From Algoriphagus algorifonticola (GTDB lineage Bacteria > Bacteroidota > Bacteroidia > Cytophagales > Cyclobacteriaceae), in contig NZ_VLOG01000029.1 of NCBI RefSeq assembly GCF_007655305.1, positions 62,001 to 126,000 of the forward strand: DNA of 64,000 nt, written 5' to 3'. Both the position numbers and the translations under genes were made by a program. How positions within the stretch are numbered: position 1 is the first letter of the stretch; every line of letters starts with the position of its first letter. Shown one piece after another: positions 59,070 to 64,000 of this stretch. The notes below the pieces were generated by a model. That model searched no databases. It was not told the origin of the DNA and saw only the letters and a list, made by a program, of their open reading frames with translations.

Positions 59070-61337
59070 TTACTGAATAGAAATCTGAGCCCCAAGACTG
59101 GTATTCGAACTTCCACCAACATAAATGTCAAAAGCTCCTGGCTCTACAATATAATTCCCCTGATTGTCATAAAAACCCAAATGACTTTCATCCAATTCAA
59201 AAGTAATTGTTCGAGTCTGTCCTGCTTCAATCAGTGTTTTTTCAAAAGCCTTCAGTTCCTTGTTGGGTCTGGTTACCGATGCCACGATATCATGAATATA
59301 AAGCTGAATCACCTCTTCACCAGGTCGCTCACTTTCATTTTTTACATCTACCGAAACAGTCACTTTTCTTCCCTCATTAGAAACTTTCAGGCCGGAATAG
59401 GTAAAATTACTATAGCTCAAACCATGTCCGAAGGGATAGAGCGGATCATTGCTGATGTCAGAGTAATGGGACCAGAAAACCACATCACCTCCCGGAGGAG
59501 TTGGTCTTCCTGTGCTTTTTTGGTTGTAATAAATGGGCACCTGTCCCACAGATCTTGGGAATGACATAGGTAGCTTACCGGAAGGATTATAGTCTCCAAA
59601 AAGCACTTGCGCAATCGCATTGCCACTTTGACTTCCCAAATGCCAAACCTGAAGGATAGCAGGGATATTTGCATCCGCCCAACTCAAATCCAGCGGACGA
59701 CCACTCATATTGACTAACACTGATTTTGGGTTAACCTTTTGGATTTCCTCCATCAGCTCTTGCTGCACTTCCGGCAAACCAATATCAGACCGACTTCTTG
59801 CTTCCCCTGATTGAAAACCATTTTCTCCCAAAACCAAAAGCACTACATCCGCATTGGCAGCCACTCTTTTTGCTTCCGCAAAGCCAGTCTTGTCATCGGT
59901 ATTAATTTTTACCTCTGTGATAAAAGCCGTAGGGCCAAGGATCAAATCAGCTCCTTTCGCATATTGATAGCTGTTTCCGGGATAGTTTTGCAAACCTTCT
60001 AAAACCGAAACAGCAGAATTGCTAACTGCCTCTGCTCTCCAGTTCCCAATCGGACTGTCTTTATCATCTGCCAAGTCACCTATGACGGCGATTCGCATTC
60101 CCTCTTTCTTCAATGGAAGAATCTGCTCTTCATTTTTTAGCAGAACAATGGATTTTTTGGCCATTTCCAATACTCCCTGAATATGTTCTTCACTTCCAAT
60201 GATCTCTTTTTCTCTTTCATCATTGCAATACTTGTAGGGATCAGCAAATAAGCCCAATTCGTATTTGATTCTCAGAATTCTCCGAACAGCGTCATCTATC
60301 AGCTTTTCATCAACTTCTCCCGATTCTACCAACTTCTTTAATTCATTCAGATAGATATAAGACTCCATGTCCATATCCGAACCAGCAGTTACAGCATAGG
60401 CGGCAGCAGCAGCACTATCGATCGCAAATCCATGAGGAATCATCTCAGCGATAGAACCCCAATCTGAAACCACAAAGCCATCAAATCCCCATTTTTCCTT
60501 GAGTATTTCTCTTTGTAAAAAAGCATTGCCAGTGGCTGGAATTCCATTCAAATCATTGAAGGCATTCATAAATGTTCTTGCCCCGGCATCCAAAGCAGCT
60601 TTGAAAGGAGGTAAAATGATATTGTACAAAGTGGAGGTACCTACATCCACCGAATTGTAATCCCTACCGCTTTCGGAAAAACCATATCCTGCAAAATGCT
60701 TCACGCAGGCAGCTAATGTCAAAGGATCCGAAAGATTTTCTCCCTGATAGCCTTTCACTCGGGCAATGGCAATCTGTCCGCCCAAATAAGGATCTTCCCC
60801 GGCACCTTCCATCACTCTTCCCCAACGTGCATCCCTGCCAATATCTACCATGGGAGCAAAAGTCCAGTTGATCCCAGCAGCGGCAGCCTCTCTGGCACCA
60901 ATTTCGGAGGATCTACGGATGGCTTCCATATCCCAACTTGCAGCTTCTGCCAAAGGAATGGGGCTCATGGTCTGAAACCCATGAATCATATCATAGCCTA
61001 TAATCAGAGGTATGCCCAAGCGACTTTCTTCCACTGCGATTTTTTGTACTTTTCTCACTTCTTCCACTCCAGTCACATTGAGCATGGAGCCTACCAAACC
61101 CTTTCGAAGATTTTCATATTTCATGGCCGCAGCCCCTTCCTGGGGAGTAGGTCCGGTTATTTCCCAGAAACCATTGTACTGATTCATCTGACCTATTTTT
61201 TCTTCCAAAGTCATGATGGATAGCAAACTGTCAATATTCTCTTCATATGGGCTTTCTGAAGAGCTGGAACTTGAGTTGCTGCCTGAGTTGCAGGCAAAAA
61301 TCAAAGCAAGTAAAAGGAAGAAGGGTATATTTTTCAT
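59070..61337 (-). CDS. bglX: GH3 beta-glucosidase lipoprotein (BglX-type)
   Basis: 755 residues with a lipobox (LLLALIFACNSG, Cys16) and a Ser-rich linker. The GH3 N-terminal TIM domain has 'IPLIIGYDMIHGFQT', 'FAPMVDIGRDARWGRVMEGAGEDPYL' and the catalytic nucleophile Asp in 'GFDGFVVSDWGS' (~290); the C-terminal sandwich follows, then a fibronectin III-like domain (~650-755; 'YPFGHGLSYSNFTYSGLKV'). Length and order match E. coli periplasmic BglX. It would cleave terminal beta-glucosides at the periplasmic or outer-membrane face. It seems monocistronic and stands beside a repeat-rich gap. Confidence 0.92.
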   Translation of the reverse strand: MKNIPFFLLLALIFACNSGSNSSSSSSESPYEENIDSLLSIMTLEEKIGQMNQYNGFWEITGPTPQEGAAAMKYENLRKGLVGSMLNVTGVEEVRKVQKIAVEESRLGIPLIIGYDMIHGFQTMSPIPLAEAASWDMEAIRRSSEIGAREAAAAGINWTFAPMVDIGRDARWGRVMEGAGEDPYLGGQIAIARVKGYQGENLSDPLTLAACVKHFAGYGFSESGRDYNSVDVGTSTLYNIILPPFKAALDAGARTFMNAFNDLNGIPATGNAFLQREILKEKWGFDGFVVSDWGSIAEMIPHGFAIDSAAAAAYAVTAGSDMDMESYIYLNELKKLVESGEVDEKLIDDAVRRILRIKYELGLFADPYKYCNDEREKEIIGSEEHIQGVLEMAKKSIVLLKNEEQILPLKKEGMRIAVIGDLADDKDSPIGNWRAEAVSNSAVSVLEGLQNYPGNSYQYAKGADLILGPTAFITEVKINTDDKTGFAEAKRVAANADVVLLVLGENGFQSGEARSRSDIGLPEVQQELMEEIQKVNPKSVLVNMSGRPLDLSWADANIPAILQVWHLGSQSGNAIAQVLFGDYNPSGKLPMSFPRSVGQVPIYYNQKSTGRPTPPGGDVVFWSHYSDISNDPLYPFGHGLSYSNFTYSGLKVSNEGRKVTVSVDVKNESERPGEEVIQLYIHDIVASVTRPNKELKAFEKTLIEAGQTRTITFELDESHLGFYDNQGNYIVEPGAFDIYVGGSSNTSLGAQISIQ

Positions 61338-61597
61338 GGCTAGCTTGGGTTCAGAATAAAATTGGGGTAAACATTAATTACTTCTCATCCTAAAATTCAT
61401 CAGAAGCCAAATTCTCTTTGATAAGTGGGCTTAAAGACCGAAGACCGAAGCTTGTATTAATTGTACTTCAAGCCGTTTTCTAAGCCTTTTAAAATGGTCA
61501 CGGGTGAAAAATGGATATGCTTAAAATTAGAAGTTTATTTTGAAAATAGGATAGAATAGCCTCTAAACCAAGAGGAATAAACTACATCAAAAATTCA
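61338..61597. other. 260-bp intergenic DNA
   Basis: No convincing ORF. It contains a short heptamer array (61434-61454) and AT-rich DNA upstream of the GH3 gene, where its promoter should be. I see no clear -7 box. Confidence 0.55.
61434..61454. repeat. Degenerate tandem heptamers (AAGACCG type)
   Basis: Three 7-nt units: AAGACCG twice and then AAGCTTG. An 18-bp part (61436-61453) is the reverse complement of one at 51456-51473. Confidence 0.65.
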
Positions 61598-62473
61598 TCA
61601 GGAGATTTCGAAAGGCTCTATATGAATCAAAACATGGCCTAACTCGGGTAATTCACTTTTCAAAGTATCCTGAAGTTGATGGGCGATATCATGACCTTCT
61701 CTTACGGTCAGATTTCCATCTACATTAGCATGCAGGTCCACATGATATTTCATGCCGGCTTTTCGGATGTAGCACTTCTCGGTCCCATTGACTCCCTGCA
61801 CTTGGGAAGCAATTCTTCTGATTTCTTTAGTTAATTCTTCATGGATATCCTCATCCATCACTTCGCTTAATGCAGGCCGGAATATATGGTAACAGTTGTA
61901 CAATATAAAGGCTACGGCAATCAGGGCGGCATAGTCATCCGCAACTTCAAATCCTTCACCGCCAAAAATTGCAATCAAGATTCCTATAAAAGCTGCGACG
62001 GAAGTAATCGCATCACTTCTATGATGCCAGGCTTCCGCTTTAAGGGAGCTGCTTTTGAGTTTTTTGCTCCTGTTATTCACCAATTGAAAGGATATTTCCT
62101 TCCAAAGAATAATGGCTCCCAGTACCCATAAAGTCCAGGATTTGGGGCTTGGGTGGGGGGTGAGGATATTTTGTACAGCTTGGTAGGCGATGGTTGCGGC
62201 AGAAACAATCAGAAAACCAACCACCAAAAAAGTGATTAGAGGCTCTGCTTTTCCATGCCCATAGGGATGATTATCATCGGCTGGTCTTGCGGCATATCGA
62301 ATTCCGATCAGGACTAGGATACTTGCAAAAACATCTACGACAGATTCAATAGCATCAGCGATCAGGGCAAAAGAATTCCCGAAGAAGCCTGAGAAAAACT
62401 TGATTACTGCCAGCGCAGCATTGCCAAGCATACTAAAAATCACTGTTCGTATTGCCAGATTTTGTCGAGCCAT
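61598..62473 (-). CDS. Cation diffusion facilitator (CDF) family transporter
   Basis: 291 residues from the ATG at 62473; the longer in-frame start at 62590 would run through repeat sequence and add a Pro/Asn-rich leader absent from the family. Six hydrophobic helices. The metal sites are seen in helix II, ALIADAIESVVDVFA, and helix V, 'AWHHRSDAITSV'. The C-terminal cytosolic domain (~205-291) is metal-sensing, with 'GMKYHVDLHANVDGNLTVREGHDIAHQLQ'. It exports Zn2+, Fe2+, Co2+ or Mn2+ in exchange for H+; the ion is not deducible. Monocistronic. Confidence 0.92.
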   Translation of the reverse strand: MARQNLAIRTVIFSMLGNAALAVIKFFSGFFGNSFALIADAIESVVDVFASILVLIGIRYAARPADDNHPYGHGKAEPLITFLVVGFLIVSAATIAYQAVQNILTPHPSPKSWTLWVLGAIILWKEISFQLVNNRSKKLKSSSLKAEAWHHRSDAITSVAAFIGILIAIFGGEGFEVADDYAALIAVAFILYNCYHIFRPALSEVMDEDIHEELTKEIRRIASQVQGVNGTEKCYIRKAGMKYHVDLHANVDGNLTVREGHDIAHQLQDTLKSELPELGHVLIHIEPFEIS

Positions 62474-62508
62474 GGGGCGAAGGTAGTGATTAATGGAATT
62501 ATTGTGAG

Positions 62509-62580
62509 GAGAGTAATCGTGTAATTGAGGAATGAGTAATTGGGAGGGGGGATAGTTATTGGTTATTGAGTTATTAGGCG
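62509..62580. repeat. Octamer-type repeat block 1 (GAGTAATC/TTATTGAG)
   Basis: GAGTAATCGTGTAATTGAGG, then GAGTAATTGGG and TTATTGG, TTATTGAG, TTATTAG. It shares two stretches with block 2 at 62713: AGAGTAATCGTG and the TTATTGGTTATTGAGTTAT run. The unit length is about 8 and is less regular than the heptamers. Confidence 0.55.
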
Positions 62581-62594
62581 AGCGAGCCAATTTC

Positions 62595-62622
62595 TGTTCA
62601 GAGTTCAGTGTTCATAGTTGTT
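62595..62622. repeat. Degenerate tandem heptamers (GTTCAG type)
   Basis: Four 7-nt units in register from 62595: TGTTCAG, AGTTCAG, then TGTTCAT and an AGTTGTT unit. Confidence 0.6.
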
Positions 62623-62672
62623 ACCCGCTTGAATGGATTGTTATAGCAATGGAGAAAAGTCAGCCGCATTTC

Positions 62673-62707
62673 CTTCGATATTCGATGTTCGGCGTTCGAT
62701 ATTAATT
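62673..62707. repeat. Degenerate tandem heptamers (TTCGAT type)
   Basis: Five 7-nt units from 62673, including CTTCGAT, ATTCGAT and GTTCGGC, running into ATTAATT. Confidence 0.6.
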
Positions 62708-62712
62708 GGGAA

Positions 62713-62783
62713 GAGTAATCGTGGGAAGGGAGTTATTGGTTATTGAGTTATCAGGGATGGGTAATCGAGTAATTGTGCAATTG
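62713..62783. repeat. Octamer-type repeat block 2
   Basis: AGAGTAATCGTGGG, GAGTTATTGGTTATTGAG and then GGTAATCGAGTAATTG; a rearranged version of block 1 at 62509. Confidence 0.55.
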
Positions 62784-62793
62784 AAAGAGTGGT

Positions 62794-62807
62794 TGTTCAG
62801 CGTTCAG
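62794..62807. repeat. Short heptamer pair (GTTCAG type)
   Basis: TGTTCAG and CGTTCAG in register, close in sequence to the array at 62595. Confidence 0.5.
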
Positions 62808-62877
62808 GCTCGTTTAAATGGTCTGTCCGAATGTTTGAGGTTCGCATTCCCCTCCTAATTCGTAAATCCACCCTCCC

Positions 62878-63999
62878 TCACTTCCCTTTTCTCCCAACCC
62901 AATACAATCCGGTTCCGATTGCTACAAACATGGCGGTCATCCATACGGAGGTCCAGCTGACTTGGAACATCAGCCAGATACAGGCAAGTATTCCTAAAAC
63001 AGGAATTAGCTTTCCTCCTTTTAAAATAAATCTACCGGGTCCTTTGAATCTTGGTCTGAGGACTGGCACAGCCGCACAACTCATCCCAAATAGAAAAAGT
63101 CTGGCTAATACAGTCAAGGCTGCTAAGAAGGTAAAGGAACCCATAGCCGCTAAAGCAAAGGCAGAAATACCAAAGAAGATCACGGAGTTGGAAGGGGTGA
63201 GGTATTTGGGGTGCACCTGCCCAAACCAAGCGGGAAGGGAGTTCTCTAGCGATAAGGCATAAGTTACCCGGGTTGCAGAAAACATGGAACTGATCAGGTT
63301 GGCTATCACGGAAGTTGCCACGCCTATCATCAAAATCACGGCTCCAATTTCTCCAAATAGGGCGGAAGAAGCATCTAAAAGGGGAGTGGTGGAACTCGCC
63401 AAATCAGGAACTGCCGCTTGGGAAACCAATTGAATCAGCATATATAAAATGGCCACAATTCCCAATCCCAAAAGTAAGCCCAAAGGCATATCACGCTCTG
63501 GCCTTTTGGCTTCACCTGCAGGTACTACAGCCCCTTCAAAGCCCACAAATGCATAGATTAAGAGTAATGCGGCCTTTCCTAAATCGGAACCTGCAGGTAG
63601 GGGAGAGTTGAATCTGGGAATCACATCAGTTCCCAGCATGGTAAATCCTCCGAAGATCAAGCCTATCAGCACTGCGAATTTGATCACAGTGAATAGGGTC
63701 ATGGTTCGGATAGACTCCAGTGAACCTAGCACATTAATCAAACTTAACCCTAAGCAAGTCACAGCAAGGGAAATTAGCCTGCCGCTTCCTTCACCCGCTA
63801 TAGGAAAAAAGTAGGCGATGCTGTCTGTTAATAAAACTGTATTTGCGGCAAAGGAGATTAATCGGGCTAGGTAATACAACCAGCCTCCCTGAAAACCCAC
63901 GAACTTGCCGAAGGCTAGGGTTCCATATTTGATAGGTCCTCCCGTTCCTCTAAAGTAGCTCCCCAACTCTGCAAAGCAGAGAATGATAGGAAGCATCAA
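62878..63999 (-). CDS. APC superfamily amino acid permease (N-terminus outside window)
   Basis: The 373 residues visible are cut at the right edge; the true start and first helix lie beyond 64000. The visible part has about ten hydrophobic helices. Conserved APC segments are ILCFAELGSYFRGTGGPIKY at the edge and 'IYAFVGFEGAVVPAGEAKRPERDMPLGLLLG' in the middle (helix VI-VII loop), with 'TRVTYALSLENSLPAWFGQVH' further on. It is an amino acid or amine transporter in the inner membrane; the substrate is unknown. It is in the same superfamily as the permease at 55234 but not a close copy. Confidence 0.87.
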   Translation of the reverse strand: MMLPIILCFAELGSYFRGTGGPIKYGTLAFGKFVGFQGGWLYYLARLISFAANTVLLTDSIAYFFPIAGEGSGRLISLAVTCLGLSLINVLGSLESIRTMTLFTVIKFAVLIGLIFGGFTMLGTDVIPRFNSPLPAGSDLGKAALLLIYAFVGFEGAVVPAGEAKRPERDMPLGLLLGLGIVAILYMLIQLVSQAAVPDLASSTTPLLDASSALFGEIGAVILMIGVATSVIANLISSMFSATRVTYALSLENSLPAWFGQVHPKYLTPSNSVIFFGISAFALAAMGSFTFLAALTVLARLFLFGMSCAAVPVLRPRFKGPGRFILKGGKLIPVLGILACIWLMFQVSWTSVWMTAMFVAIGTGLYWVGRKGK

Positions 64000-64000
64000 A

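Larger units (their letters stand above)
62474..62877. other. 404-bp intergenic DNA dense in repeats
   Basis: Apparent ORFs here are low-complexity. The stretch consists mostly of octamer and heptamer-type repeats (62509-62580, 62595-62622, 62673-62707, 62713-62783, 62794-62807). It lies between two minus-strand genes. Confidence 0.6.

Noticed and set aside
58850-59080. 76-codon plus-strand ORF
   Set aside because: It crosses compound hairpin B and a direct repeat copy, and its translated sequence has no recognisable pattern.
62473-62590. Longer N-terminus for the CDF transporter
   Set aside because: The extra 39 residues are encoded by octamer-type repeat sequence and are absent from the family; the ATG at 62473 gives the normal length.
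62789-63262. 157-codon plus-strand ORF
   Set aside because: Antisense to the conserved APC permease; no signal or motif and it begins in repeat DNA.

Overview
The window is a chromosomal segment of a Bacteroidota bacterium, most likely a member of the Cytophagales (Cyclobacteriaceae/Algoriphagus-like); the genus is inferred from gene content only. The evidence is three type IX secretion (T9SS) genes (sprA/sov, porU, porV), proteins typical of the phylum (DUF4494, DUF4837, DUF4292, TonB proteins with internal Pro-rich tracts), T. thermophilus-type isocitrate dehydrogenase, AT-rich intergenic DNA, weak Shine-Dalgarno signals and a Bacteroidota-type -7 box upstream of icd. I found no rRNA, tRNA, CRISPR array, transposase or prophage gene.

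Layout. 67-9788: mixed genes on both strands, comprising DUF4494, a membrane-anchored patatin, an Mpo1-like protein, a FAD oxidoreductase, NhaC, a DEDDy exonuclease, a YigZ protein and a small sugar/glycan cluster (WxcM-type cupin, GNAT/FemAB-like transferase, GT2). 9785-16855 (minus): an operon-like run of MBL hydrolase, pssA, porU, porV and a non-catalytic M16 protein, mostly with 1-4 base overlaps. 16911-22168 (plus): FAD oxidoreductase, a large pseudo-peptidase/propeller/beta-barrel protein and YicC. 22366-44573 (minus): a long set of envelope and housekeeping genes. These are TPR protein, DUF4292 lipoprotein, EnvC-like protein, tatA, gatA, LysM lytic transglycosylase, DUF4837 lipoprotein, maeB, ruvA, sprA, gcvH, vanZ-like, two tandem tonB genes and a D-aminoacylase-like lipoprotein. 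44699-51341: a flippase and enoyl-CoA hydratase (minus), then icd, a glycosyltransferase and a DegT aminotransferase (plus). 51598-64000: DUF819, ogt, an NTF2-like protein, an aldo/keto reductase-RidA fusion, an amino acid permease, a THI5-like protein, a BglX-type GH3 lipoprotein, a CDF transporter and a second, truncated permease.

How the genes work together. PorU and PorV belong to the attachment complex and SprA is the outer-membrane translocon of the T9SS, so the export and anchoring steps are both represented. TonB paralogs, peptidoglycan enzymes, lipoproteins, PssA and the flippase/glycosyltransferase genes complete an envelope-oriented region.

The most unusual material is non-coding and concentrated after 50 kb: (i) a 174-bp nested palindromic element at 56851-57024 with matched ends, no ORF and a central hairpin; (ii) degenerate tandem heptamers of the CTTCGGT/GTTCAGT type recurring in at least eight intergenic spots; (iii) two inverted copies of a compound hairpin (13-nt hairpin, 14-nt spacer, 20-nt hairpin) whose stems differ by compensatory changes; and (iv) a tandem duplication at 50037-50262 of a 'gene end plus next start' cassette carrying varying palindromes, one copy of which supplies the C-terminus of a glycosyltransferase. 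I do not recognise named families for these elements.
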